Below are positions 8,628-17,017 of a stretch of 64,000 bases of DNA, in pieces (positions within the stretch are counted from its first letter, which is position 1; the number at the start of each line of letters is the position of its first letter). A program made the position numbers and the translations under genes. The notes under the pieces are model-generated. The model was not told where the DNA came from. It did not search any database and was given only the letters and a program-made list of their open reading frames with translations. Where the stretch lies: positions 155,824 to 219,823 of the forward strand of contig CAKQRZ010000001.1 in NCBI GenBank assembly GCA_934271715.1. The letters are read 5' to 3'. The DNA is from an uncultured Alphaproteobacteria bacterium. Lineage in GTDB: Bacteria > Pseudomonadota > Alphaproteobacteria > RF32 > CAG-239.

Positions 8628-10106
8628 ATGAAGACGGCAGAGAATAACATAGATATTTTTGCTTTAACGGATTCTCATCAGGAAACCCGCAAGCTTTGCC
8701 GTCTGTTCAGCAAAATTATAGAAGAAACTCCGGAAAAAGGCAGAAACACGCTGATTTGCGACTGCGGAGATTTGTTTAAAGGCATATATGACCGCGAACT
8801 GAGTATAGAAAGCTATGAGATTCTGCGCCGACAGCTGCCCGAAGCTAAAATTGTGCTGGCGCTTGGAAACAATGATTTCGGATTTAATCTGGAAAGCTTT
8901 AAGTTTCTGCAGTCGGCGGCCAAGCGCTTTAACCGGTCCAACATTCACGTTTTGTGCGCTAATTTGCTGGATATGAACACCGGACGCTGCCCGAGCTGGG
9001 TAGACCCGTATATTTTGTTGGAAATCAACCATAAAAAAGTTATGGTAACGTCATTTTGCATCAATCAAATCCGCCTCAATAAATATGGCGTTGTGCTGAC
9101 CGATGTACCGGAAACTTTTGCCGCGATGTCAGAAGTTATTAAGCATATCGCGCCGGATGCGCTGATTGTTTTGAATCATGATTTAGAGCAATGCAGCCAC
9201 AAAATTTATGCCGTTTCCGCAGCTGAGGGGATTCGTCTGGATTTGCTGCTGGGCGGGCATGAGCATTCGCCGATTGCTCCGAATGAAAAAGAACGCATGT
9301 ACTATCCGCAGGCTTTCAGCAAAACAATGCTGCATTTTAATATGGGATTTCTGAAAAATGCTACAGAGCTGCGTTTTGTGGAAGAAGTTAATGTAAAGCA
9401 AACGGTTATAAATCCGGTATTTGAGCCGCATCTGGCTGAGTTTGAGGAAAAATCCGGGCTTAATATTCCGGTGGCGAAAAGCACGCTGAACTTAGAAAAA
9501 ATCTATTCCGACCCTTGCTCTTTGGGAACGTTTATCGCCGACTGCATGAAAGCCGCCGCCAAAACCGATATCGGGTTTATTTCTACCGGCTATACCAGCC
9601 ATGCTCTGCGTTATGAAAAAGACAAAATTTTAACCAACTACAATCTGGAGCGGGCTTTTTCGGCGGTAGTTCCGCTGCAGACCATGACTCTGACGCCGCA
9701 GGAGCTTAGAGAAGTTTTTGACAATGCCGTAAAGTTCCGCTATTTAATTCCGACTGGCAATGTGCGCTTTTTGCAATGTTCGCAGAATGTGGAAATCTGC
9801 TGCCGCCGCCGCTATGATAATAATGAGGGCGAAGTTACGCAGATTTATATCGGTGGAGAGCCGCTGTTTAAAGAAGACGGCACGCCTGTTTATGCAGACA
9901 AAATTATTACTTGCGCCGTTGATCCGTTTGTGGGAGCCGGCGAGCAGGGGTTTGATGTTTTGCGCCCGCTGCCTAAGGAAACAATGCTGAAAAATAATCA
10001 TCTGGTAAAAATTAAAGACCTGTTTAGCCGTGCCATTAAAGAGGTCGAAAACAAATATGCTCCGGGCAGTTCGTATCCATGTTTTAAACTAGTGGATGAA
10101 GCTTAG
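8628..10106 (+). CDS. 5'-nucleotidase/UshA-like metallophosphatase, cytosolic form
   Basis: The N-terminal half is a calcineurin-like metallophosphatase. D15-x-H17 (ALTDSH), GD at 47-48 (CDCGDLFKG), NHD (VLNHD) and the final GGHEHS motif supply metal ligands. The C-terminal half matches the 5'-nucleotidase C-terminal domain (SLGTFIADCMKAAAKTDIGF, and ITCAVDPFVGAGEQGFDVL). The family removes 5' phosphate from nucleotides or hydrolyses nucleotide sugars. Two things are odd. There is no signal peptide, whereas UshA is periplasmic. The motif usually written GNH(E/D) reads GNND at 80-83, so the histidine that helps catalysis appears replaced by asparagine. The C-terminus overlaps the convergent gene ending at 10103 by 4 bp. 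Confidence 0.85.
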   Translation: MKTAENNIDIFALTDSHQETRKLCRLFSKIIEETPEKGRNTLICDCGDLFKGIYDRELSIESYEILRRQLPEAKIVLALGNNDFGFNLESFKFLQSAAKRFNRSNIHVLCANLLDMNTGRCPSWVDPYILLEINHKKVMVTSFCINQIRLNKYGVVLTDVPETFAAMSEVIKHIAPDALIVLNHDLEQCSHKIYAVSAAEGIRLDLLLGGHEHSPIAPNEKERMYYPQAFSKTMLHFNMGFLKNATELRFVEEVNVKQTVINPVFEPHLAEFEEKSGLNIPVAKSTLNLEKIYSDPCSLGTFIADCMKAAAKTDIGFISTGYTSHALRYEKDKILTNYNLERAFSAVVPLQTMTLTPQELREVFDNAVKFRYLIPTGNVRFLQCSQNVEICCRRRYDNNEGEVTQIYIGGEPLFKEDGTPVYADKIITCAVDPFVGAGEQGFDVLRPLPKETMLKNNHLVKIKDLFSRAIKEVENKYAPGSSYPCFKLVDEA

Positions 10107-10933
10107 GCAAACAGTGTCTTAAAAATCAATTTAAGTTTGCTTAATTTGCTGATACGCGGTTTCGGCGAAATAATTTCCCAGCCGCGGTTGTTCATCTGTT
10201 CAAAATAGCAGCGGCTTAAATTTGCTAAATAAAACAGCGGCATAACCGATTTTTTATTCATTTTGCTCAAAAAGCGCTGTGCGGTGGCAAAATTCTTTTG
10301 CGCATCTTTAGATAAAGCTTCGCGGGCGCCGGATAAGTTTTTATCTTCTAAAACCGAAACCGGCGAATTTTTGCAGACATTGGCTTTTTTCAGCAGCTCC
10401 TGCGGAATAAATAAATGTCCGGCTTTGGCGTCGTCTTTTATGTCGCGCAGAATATAAGTAATCATCAAAGCCCGCCCCAAGCTTGCCGCCAATTTTTGAC
10501 TGGTCGCCGGTTTGCTTTCGCCGATAATGGTTAAAGTTAAATTCAGCGGCACAATTGCCAAGCCGTAAAGATATTGTTCAAAAATTTCCTGCGACGGAGC
10601 CTGCAGCGGCGTCGGCGCATCCAAAAAAGCGCTGTCCAAAATTTTTTCCATTTGCTCTTTCGGCAGATTAAAGCGCATGCAGTTTTTATAAATCTTGCGG
10701 CCGATATTGGTAGTCGGAACTTTCTTTTCATATATATTATCCAGCTCTTCGCGCCAAGCGTTCAGCAGCTCCGTTTTTTCGGCGGCCGGCATAGGCGAGC
10801 GGATAATATTGCTGATATGGCGGCAAAAGGCAAACAGCGTATAAATCGCTTCACGCTTGGATTTTTCTAAACCGCGCATGCACCAAAATAAAGAGGGCTG
10901 GCTTTTTTTTACTATATCGCCGACAGATAACAT
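10103..10933 (-). CDS. Squalene/phytoene synthase-family protein, HpnD-like, first Asp motif lost
   Basis: The 276-residue sequence follows the trans-isoprenyl diphosphate synthase (squalene/phytoene synthase) layout. The second aspartate-rich region is recognisable as ILRDIKDDAKAGHLFIPQE, with D164 and D168 in the DxxxD positions, and YGLAIVPLNL matches the usual central segment. The first aspartate motif, normally DDxxD after FCR, reads FCRHISNIIRS at residues 36-46 and has no aspartate. Normal condensation of farnesyl diphosphate is therefore doubtful. Mitochondrial NDUFAF6, a complex I assembly factor, is a precedent for a non-enzymatic family member. It is the last gene of an operon with an HpnC-like gene (TGA directly abutting the ATG here) and trmFO. 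Confidence 0.8.
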   Translation of the reverse strand: MLSVGDIVKKSQPSLFWCMRGLEKSKREAIYTLFAFCRHISNIIRSPMPAAEKTELLNAWREELDNIYEKKVPTTNIGRKIYKNCMRFNLPKEQMEKILDSAFLDAPTPLQAPSQEIFEQYLYGLAIVPLNLTLTIIGESKPATSQKLAASLGRALMITYILRDIKDDAKAGHLFIPQELLKKANVCKNSPVSVLEDKNLSGAREALSKDAQKNFATAQRFLSKMNKKSVMPLFYLANLSRCYFEQMNNRGWEIISPKPRISKLSKLKLIFKTLFA

Positions 10934-11659
10934 TCAGATTCCTTTATTATTAACAGATTTTCTTTTTATAAAAAAGAATTGAGCTGTACTATACAAAAAA
11001 ATCAGCGAACAGTCAAGAAAACTCGGTTTTTGCTGTTTATTATTTTGGAAAGCCGCGAGCTGAAACTCAGCGATATTCAGCAGCAAAGCCAGCTTGAATT
11101 TCAGCCGTTTGCTCTTAACCAGCTGCAGCAGGACGGCCGCGCTTTTATGCAGTCCTTTCAGACGGCTTTCTTTTTGGCGCCTGCTCATTTTGGCTTTTTT
11201 TATAAAATCAGGATTGTCTTTGAATATTTCCAATAAAAACAACATGATAAATAAGGACGTTAACGGCAGGTAGGTGCTGGGATTTTCGTTGTCTAACACC
11301 AAAAACAGCCGCGCCGCCGGAGAGAGCAGGCGGTTTAGAAGCTCCGAAACCTGCGGGCCGGAAGCCGGTATTTTATCGGCCGCCGCATAGCGCCAAGCGG
11401 AAAGCGGCTCCAGCAATAAGGAAATGGAAATATTTTCTTTTAAAAAATTCTGCTGCAGGCGGAAAATCAGCCCATTCTGAAAAGGCGAGGGTCGCCGCAG
11501 CGCTTTTTCCAAGAGTTTCAGCTTTTCAGTCCGTATATCAGATGAAACTTGTTTGTTGCCGAAATGCTGCTGTCCCAGCTGTAAAAAAGCCAGATAATCG
11601 CCGATTAAAGGCTGATATTTTTTCGCCGCCAGTTTGGCGATGTTGCAATTATTAAACAT
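10934..11659 (-). CDS. Highly degenerate HpnC-like squalene synthase homologue
   Basis: No family is obvious at first sight, but the order of segments follows HpnC. A YLAFLQLGQQHF segment stands where HpnC has its first Asp motif (…RGADDIAD…). It is followed by KLKLLEKALRRP, a LLEPLSAWRY segment, and LLSPAARLFLVLDNENP, which matches the SANPVGRLLLHL region of HpnC/HpnD. Both aspartate motifs appear lost, so catalysis is unlikely. The ATG at 11659 overlaps the trmFO stop by 8 bp and was preferred to an upstream alternative. It directly abuts the HpnD-like gene, mirroring the hpnC-hpnD order of squalene operons. The assignment rests on pattern alignment by eye. Confidence 0.55.
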   Translation of the reverse strand: MFNNCNIAKLAAKKYQPLIGDYLAFLQLGQQHFGNKQVSSDIRTEKLKLLEKALRRPSPFQNGLIFRLQQNFLKENISISLLLEPLSAWRYAAADKIPASGPQVSELLNRLLSPAARLFLVLDNENPSTYLPLTSLFIMLFLLEIFKDNPDFIKKAKMSRRQKESRLKGLHKSAAVLLQLVKSKRLKFKLALLLNIAEFQLAAFQNNKQQKPSFLDCSLIFLYSTAQFFFIKRKSVNNKGI

Positions 11660-12998
11660 TAGCTGCCGCCGCCCATTGTTCAAAATCGCTTAAAGCGCGT
11701 TTGCAATAAGCTTCTTTGCGGTCGGCGCCTTTAATTTTGCGGAATTTGCCGTTGGCGGTAATCTCTCCCTGAATGGTCGGAAAAATGCCGAAATTTATGT
11801 TCATCGGCTGATAGTCTGCAGTATCATCTGCCAAATGCCCCAGCATGGCGCCGGTAGCTGTGGTGCGCGGCGGCAGCAGCGGAGTTTTGCCTTTAGCCAG
11901 ACAGGCTGCAAAATATCCTGCAATCATACCGGTGTCGGCGCTTTCCACATAGCCCTCGCAGCCGCTGATTTGACCGGCAAACATAACATTGGGCTGAGCT
12001 TTAAGGCGCAGAAATTCATCCAAAAGCTTAGGACTTTGGATGAATGTGTTGCGGTGGATGCCTCCTAAACGCGCAAATTCTGCCTTTCCCAGACCCGGAA
12101 TCATTCTGAAAATGCGGGTTTGTTCGCCGTATTTCATTTTGGTTTGGAAACCTACAATATTGCGCAGAGTGTCCTCTTTGTTATCTTGTCTCAGCTGCAC
12201 TACGGCATACGGCTTTTCAGCAGAATGCGAATTCGTCAGCCCGACCGGCTTCAGCGGACCGAACAGCAGCGTGTCTGCACCGCGTTCAGCCATAACTTCA
12301 ATCGGCAGGCAGCCGTCAAAATAATGCGGCTCTTCAAAATCATGAAACGGCATTTTTTCGGCTTTCAGCAGCTCGTCTACAAAACGGTAATATTCTTCTT
12401 TGGTCATCGGGCAGTTGATGTAGTCATACTTGTCGCCCTTGTCATAGCGGGACTGATACCAAGCTTTTGAAAAGTCTATGCTTTCTTTATAGACAACCGG
12501 CGCAATGGCATCATAAAAAGAGAGCGACTGCTGATTGACTTTGGCTTTTATGGCTTCTATTAAAGCCAGACTGGTCAGCGGACCGCTGGCTATAATGGTT
12601 AGCGGAGCATCGGCAGCCGGAAACTCGGTTACTTCTTGATTTATGACTTCCAGCAGCGGCGAGCTTTTTACTTTTTCGGTTACCAGTTTTGCAAAACCCT
12701 CGCGGTCAACCGCCAGAGCGCCTCCAGCCGGCACTTTGGTTTGGTCGGCGGCTTCCATAATCAGCGAGCCGAAACGGCGCATTTCTTCATGCATCAGACC
12801 AACGGCGTTGTGTTCCGCATCGTCCGAACGCAAAGAATTGGAACATACCAGTTCTGCCCAATCGGCATTTTTATGCGCCGGCGAAAACTTTTGCGGCTTC
12901 ATTTCATATAAACGGACTTTTACTCCGCGCTTAATCAGCTGCCATGCGGCTTCGCAGCCGGCCAGACCGGCGCCGATGATTTGAACTACTGGTTCCAT
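11652..12998 (-). CDS. trmFO: tRNA (uracil-5-)-methyltransferase TrmFO, folate/FAD-dependent
   Basis: TrmFO makes 5-methyluridine at position 54 in the T-loop of tRNA, using methylene-tetrahydrofolate and FAD. The FAD-binding motif is at the N-terminus (VQIIGAGLAGCEAAWQL). Family blocks follow: ELVCSNSLRSDD, RRFGSLIMEAAD, MPFHDFEEPHYFDGCLP and the C-terminal ATGAMLGHLADDT. With the start at 12998 (AAGGAG just upstream) the protein has 448 residues, the normal length. The frame extends further upstream, but without a ribosome-binding site. It is the first gene of an operon with two prenyl-synthase-like genes, the first overlapping its end. TrmFO replaces TrmA in many alphaproteobacteria and Gram-positive bacteria. 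Confidence 0.96.
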   Translation of the reverse strand: MEPVVQIIGAGLAGCEAAWQLIKRGVKVRLYEMKPQKFSPAHKNADWAELVCSNSLRSDDAEHNAVGLMHEEMRRFGSLIMEAADQTKVPAGGALAVDREGFAKLVTEKVKSSPLLEVINQEVTEFPAADAPLTIIASGPLTSLALIEAIKAKVNQQSLSFYDAIAPVVYKESIDFSKAWYQSRYDKGDKYDYINCPMTKEEYYRFVDELLKAEKMPFHDFEEPHYFDGCLPIEVMAERGADTLLFGPLKPVGLTNSHSAEKPYAVVQLRQDNKEDTLRNIVGFQTKMKYGEQTRIFRMIPGLGKAEFARLGGIHRNTFIQSPKLLDEFLRLKAQPNVMFAGQISGCEGYVESADTGMIAGYFAACLAKGKTPLLPPRTTATGAMLGHLADDTADYQPMNINFGIFPTIQGEITANGKFRKIKGADRKEAYCKRALSDFEQWAAAANV

Positions 12999-13129
12999 AT
13001 TTTTCTCCTTTTTTTTGCTAAAATATATGTTTATTCGCCGCTTGTAAACAATAAAACACCGGCTTATTAAACCTTTTTTAAAAACAAAGTCGTAAACTGC
13101 AGCAAAATTAACCTCCGTTGGGACGCAAG

Positions 13130-14023
13130 ATGATTTTGAATAAGCAAAGTGCAAGTTTAGTATTGTTTTTCTCGTTAGTTCTGCATTCAGCCGCTGTTTG
13201 GGCTGCCGAAAACCAGCAAGGCGAGCTTGCGCCGAGTGTGTCTGCGTCCGATAGCTCTCTGCGCTCTTATGTAAAAGAAGAAACTGCGGATTCTAAAAAT
13301 GAGCAGCCGGCAGAAGAAAACGGCGATGGTAAAACTTGGATAAACAACTTAGTCAGCACCGTTGCCGAAAAGGGGGCGCAGGTAATTTCTGCCAATACGG
13401 ACGACCAAGCTCCGCAATACCGCACCAATGCTTCGGTTTTTGATATTTCAGGCGTTATGCTGCGGATGAACGTCAAACAAACCATGGAGGCTATGCAAAA
13501 ACGCGGCTACCAGCGTAATTCCGAAAAATATGAAATTCCGAATTTTATCCGCTGGCGCTATGAGGAGCAATGCCGCAATCAGGGCGTTGTCGGCTATGAG
13601 CGCACCGAAGCCTGCGTGATAAAAATGGCGCAGAAAAATAACTATCAATACGTTGAGCAAATGGTGTTTAATAATTTTAAGAACAAAGAAAATGTTCATG
13701 TTTATTTTACCAGCAATTTTACCGGCAACAAGGCTTACCGCATTGTTTATATGAGCGAAGCCGCCAATATTAAGGGCAGCGGCGCCAAGGCCGACTATCT
13801 GCGCAACATAAAAATTTATGATTTTTGGAAAAAAATTAACCAAAAGTACGGCGTTCCCGATAACAAAGAACAGGTAATCTGGGGACTTGGCGAAAATAAG
13901 CCGTTTTTGCAGGCGGCTACCGGCAAGCTTATGCTTTATGACCCAATGCTTTTGGAGCTGGACTATACGCGGATGTCGCGCGAAGACCAGCGTTTTATGA
14001 ACACAGATGTTTACACATTTTAG
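13130..14023 (+). CDS. Exported protein of unknown function, 297 residues
   Basis: The product starts with a signal peptide (MILNKQSASLVLFFSLVLH, cleavage likely after AVWA). A low-complexity Ser/Glu-rich stretch to about residue 75 precedes a folded C-terminal region with several aromatic-rich segments (YEIPNFIRWRYEEQCRNQG, VHVYFTSNFTGNKAYRIVYM). Two cysteines (EEQC, EACV) may pair in the periplasm. The start at 13130 was chosen because an ATG there opens the signal peptide; a TTG four codons earlier is possible. It is 13 nt upstream of chpT and probably co-transcribed with it. No family was recognised. Confidence 0.75.
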   Translation: MILNKQSASLVLFFSLVLHSAAVWAAENQQGELAPSVSASDSSLRSYVKEETADSKNEQPAEENGDGKTWINNLVSTVAEKGAQVISANTDDQAPQYRTNASVFDISGVMLRMNVKQTMEAMQKRGYQRNSEKYEIPNFIRWRYEEQCRNQGVVGYERTEACVIKMAQKNNYQYVEQMVFNNFKNKENVHVYFTSNFTGNKAYRIVYMSEAANIKGSGAKADYLRNIKIYDFWKKINQKYGVPDNKEQVIWGLGENKPFLQAATGKLMLYDPMLLELDYTRMSREDQRFMNTDVYTF

Positions 14024-14036
14024 GAGTTGAAAAACA

Positions 14037-14642
14037 ATGGAACTAAGCAAAACGGAATTATCCGAGCTGATTAGCACGCGTATCAGCCACGATTTAATCG
14101 GCAACATCGGCGCTATTGCCAACGTTTTGGAAATGGTTGAAGATAATAACGGCCAGCTGGACGAAGATATTAAAAAAGTTTTGTATACCGGAACCAATAC
14201 CTTAATGGCGCGGCAAAGCTTTTTCCGTTTGACTTTCGGCAAAGATAACAAGCAGGTTCCGCTCGGCGAGCTGCAGGCGCTGTGTGATAAATATCTAAAA
14301 ACAATCGGCAACCATGTCAGCCCGATAGAACTGAAATTTCAGCACATTGTGCCGGAGCTGACTAAAATTGCCTGCGTTTGCGTGATGATTGCCGGAGATT
14401 TGTTTTTGAAAGGCGGACAGATTACTATCAGCGTCAACAAAGACAATATGTGCGTAACTGCCGAAACAGACTATAAATTCTGCGCTTCTAAAGTTAATGA
14501 CTATCAGCATATTTTCAGCGGAAAAAATACAGAATGCGACTCGCAATATGCCGAATTATATTATCTGCAGGAATTGCTGGGAGCGGAAGTGCCGCTTAAG
14601 TTCAGCGCAGACGAAAAATCTATGGAACTGATAATCGGCTAA
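14037..14642 (+). CDS. chpT: ChpT-type histidine phosphotransferase
   Basis: ChpT passes phosphate from the hybrid kinase CckA to the cell-cycle regulator CtrA and to CpdR in alphaproteobacteria. The sequence opens with the dimerisation/phosphotransfer helix, LISTRISHDLIGNIGAIAN, with H18 as the likely phosphorylated residue. A second helix (LYTGTNTLMARQSFFRLTFG) resembles the ChpT four-helix bundle. The C-terminal half is a degenerate ATPase-like fold lacking nucleotide-binding boxes, as expected for ChpT. Length (201 residues) is normal. It follows a secreted-protein gene by 13 nt. Its presence is the best taxonomic marker in the window and links to clpP-clpX, since ClpXP degrades CtrA in this class. 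Confidence 0.85.
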   Translation: MELSKTELSELISTRISHDLIGNIGAIANVLEMVEDNNGQLDEDIKKVLYTGTNTLMARQSFFRLTFGKDNKQVPLGELQALCDKYLKTIGNHVSPIELKFQHIVPELTKIACVCVMIAGDLFLKGGQITISVNKDNMCVTAETDYKFCASKVNDYQHIFSGKNTECDSQYAELYYLQELLGAEVPLKFSADEKSMELIIG

Positions 14643-14685
14643 TTTTCAAGCCTTTATAATATTATGCTGGCAATAGAGGTTTAAG

Positions 14686-15826
14686 ATGAAAAGTTTAATT
14701 GTTATTTTAGCATCGTTTTTTGCTGTCATTTCCGAATGCTGCGCCGGTAAAGTTGCCAATTCAGCGTGGGAAGGCGTTTGGCTTTATAAAAGATACAGTC
14801 AAGGGACCGGCGGCAGTTTAAAAATAACCGATTGCCGCAGCAATCTGTGTAATTTCAGCATTGGAACTTTTAACGGAGCGCATACCTGCTCTATTAACGG
14901 CAAACTGAAAATAAAAAATACTCACGGCGAATACAAAGAAAAAAAATCCATATACTGAAGATTCAAATAAGGAAGCTATTGTAACTTTTGATCTTGATAT
15001 TGATAAAAACATTATAACCGTTGGCGCCAATACAGCAACAAACATGTATTGCGGCATGCAGGGATATTTTACCGGAAATTACGAAAATGAAAACAATCCC
15101 CTGCGGTATGATACCGGCTTTGACTGCTGGGCTAAAAATCTTAATGCCGCGGAAAAAGCAATCTGCGCTTCACGGGATTTGGCTGCCGCTAATAAAGAAA
15201 TGGCAAAAGATTATCCCGCACAGCAAACTGAGCAATGGTATAATAAAAGAAACGCTTGCGGCAAAAATACAGAGTGTCTGTGGGATTTTTATATAAATTC
15301 CATAAAATCAGGTTATGTGCAAAAAAACGGCAAAATTGTCAATCTTTATGACTATATGGGAGAACTTGCAGACGATGCGCTGTATTATCCTACAGATTTT
15401 TCCTTGCTGACAGATTTCTTTATAAAAAATATGCCAGCTGATGACTATGATACTTGGATAAGCAGCTTTTCGCAGATTTCATTAGATAATAATAAATGCA
15501 ACAACTGTCATTATCATGAATATGGTTTGGCGGGTTTATATACAATCATGGAATCTGCGTTTTACATCAATCAAAACGAAATATGGCTGGCGTTTATAGA
15601 TAATGACGATGAACAGCAAAACTATATTGTAGTCTATGCTTTATCCGATAAAACAGAAAAAAACATTCCGCCGGAATTTGACGAGTGGCTGAACAGACTG
15701 AAAAAATATCATCCCGAAAGTATAAAGCTTAAATATTTTACTAATTCTGAACTTATTGATTTGCAGTATTTTATAAAATATGCAAAATCAAAAGGAAAGT
15801 TAAATTATAAATGCAGGTTTGAATAA
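14686..15826 (+). pseudogene. LprI-like exported protein gene with frameshift at an A8 tract
   Basis: Two adjacent frames make up one protein. The first (14686-14958) has a signal peptide (MKSLIVILASFFAVISECCA) and a Cys-containing domain. It stops soon after a run of eight A residues (14939-14946). The second frame is open without a stop across that tract (…NPYTEDSNKEAIVTFDLD…) and continues to 15826. Removing one A would join them into about 379 residues. The second part contains FDCWAKNLNAAEKAICAS and NKRNACGKNTECLWDFY, the pattern of LprI/DUF1311 lysozyme-inhibitor-like domains. GAGG precedes the start. The gene may be broken, phase-variable through the A tract, or affected by a sequencing error. 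Confidence 0.7.
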
Positions 15827-15833
15827 AATCCAA

Positions 15834-16469
15834 TCAGTCAAATTCTACCAAAAATATACAATAATCGTTATTTAATTGGCAGTTGCAGACATTTTGAATT
15901 TCAGTCATAGTTGCTTCAACCAAGCATTTTTGATAGGTGCAGTATTTGTCTCCATGGAAATATGTTCCTTTACCATCATTTCTATAGACTCCAACCATTC
16001 TAATTATGCTATGTAATGGTTGGAATAAATCGTTTAATAAACTCGTACACATTTTAGAAGAAAAGGTTTCTGAAACATACTTATTGCTAACAGATTTACC
16101 ATGTCCTAAATATATATCTACATTAATTATGTTGCTCCTAATAAAAGGTACAGCGCTATTTCCGGCTGAATCAATTAATGTTGAGCCAGATTTTTTCCAA
16201 TTTCCAGGTAAAAGATTCATTCCTTCTATGACATCAGAAATAATGTATTGAGAGCTGTCTGATGAAAGCGGCGTAAGAGAGCTTTTATGCTCAAGCAAAC
16301 CCGAGATTAAATAGCTGTAATCTTCAACTAATTTATCCATTTTCCACTTCTCCATAGCCTTTGAGTAACCGGCAATCCCTCCGACAGACAGAACAGCAAT
16401 AATCGCCAGTACGCCGAGCATTTCTATCATAGAACGGCCAAAGGAATATGTGCCTCTGGCACCAGTCAT
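15834..16469 (-). CDS. Prepilin-like protein, locus 1 minus-strand member
   Basis: A type IV pilin-like protein. The N-methylation region reads G-RSMIEMLGVLAIIAVLS, with the conserved Glu at position 5 after the expected prepilin-peptidase cut, then GIAGYSKAMEKWK. The mature domain of about 200 residues ends in a Cys-rich tail (CNCQLNNDYCIFL). The open frame extends upstream to a TTG at 16709, but that extension is translated repeat sequence. The ATG at 16469, beside a palindromic repeat, gives an 11-residue leader (MTGARGTYSFG), a normal length for prepilins, and was chosen. It is divergent from the prepilin gene at 17210. It may be a minor pilin, a pseudopilin or a surface protein. Arg at mature position 1 instead of Phe or Met is unusual. 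Confidence 0.75.
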   Translation of the reverse strand: MTGARGTYSFGRSMIEMLGVLAIIAVLSVGGIAGYSKAMEKWKMDKLVEDYSYLISGLLEHKSSLTPLSSDSSQYIISDVIEGMNLLPGNWKKSGSTLIDSAGNSAVPFIRSNIINVDIYLGHGKSVSNKYVSETFSSKMCTSLLNDLFQPLHSIIRMVGVYRNDGKGTYFHGDKYCTYQKCLVEATMTEIQNVCNCQLNNDYCIFLVEFD

Positions 16470-16740
16470 ACTAGGCCTTGTGCCTAGTATCTTGTGGCAC
16501 CAAGGGCGTGGCAATCCCTTGCCGTTAGTTACGGCGTCATTGCGAGGAGTGCAACGACGAAGCAATCCAGAACCCTCGCCCCGTGCGGGAGAGGGGGAGG
16601 CGTAAGCCTCGGGTGAGGGGTACTTAAAGAACATGCAAAAGGCACTAAACCAGCACTTATTTAATAATAAGACTAATTTATTGACTAGGTTAGAACCTTG
16701 TTGCAACAAGATTCTAGGTACAAGACCTAGAATGACGGGT
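16463..16740. repeat. Cluster of palindromic repeats at prepilin locus 1
   Basis: Three repeat types recur at all prepilin loci. Type A is a 23-bp palindrome with arms such as ATTCTAGGT/ACCTAGAAT flanked by CAGTCAT or ATGACGG (here 16468-16490 and 16711-16733). Type B is CGTCATTGCGAGGAGTGCAA and its continuation (about 16529-16572). Type C is a CCTCGCCCC...GGGTGAGGGG palindromic unit (about 16574-16620). All three stay open in the minus-strand frame leading into the prepilin gene. They look like Rickettsia-type palindromic elements and similar dispersed proteobacterial repeats. Confidence 0.8.
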
Positions 16741-17017
16741 GCTAGGGACGCGGACTTAGTGCCGCCTGTTATTTTTGTTCTTAATGCGTTATTACCGAAA
16801 GTATCATTTTTTCTGCTGAATCCTGCAAAAAAGTGCTGAACGGCAGAAAAAGTGCCTTTAATCAGATATTTAGGATTTGCAGAGAGAGAGAGAGACCTTT
16901 GCTTAGCTTATTTTTCATCTTTCTTTCCTCTAAAATTATGTTGTTTACACTCCAATTCTATAACAGCCTCACGCCATAAGTCAACCGCAAAAATCAACGC
17001 GTTTTTTAGGTTAAAAG

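Noticed and set aside
13448..14311. Minus-strand open frame of 287 residues
   Set aside because: It overlaps an exported-protein gene and chpT, both with better signals. Its Leu/Ile-rich composition is typical of a shadow frame.
16470..16709. N-terminal extension of the locus 1 minus-strand prepilin up to a TTG at 16709
   Set aside because: The extension is translated repeat sequence, has no ribosome-binding site and would put the prepilin cut site after about 92 residues. The ATG at 16469 gives a normal 11-residue leader. Similar extensions at 43639-43968 and 63458-63940 were rejected for the same reason, though read-through translation cannot be excluded.
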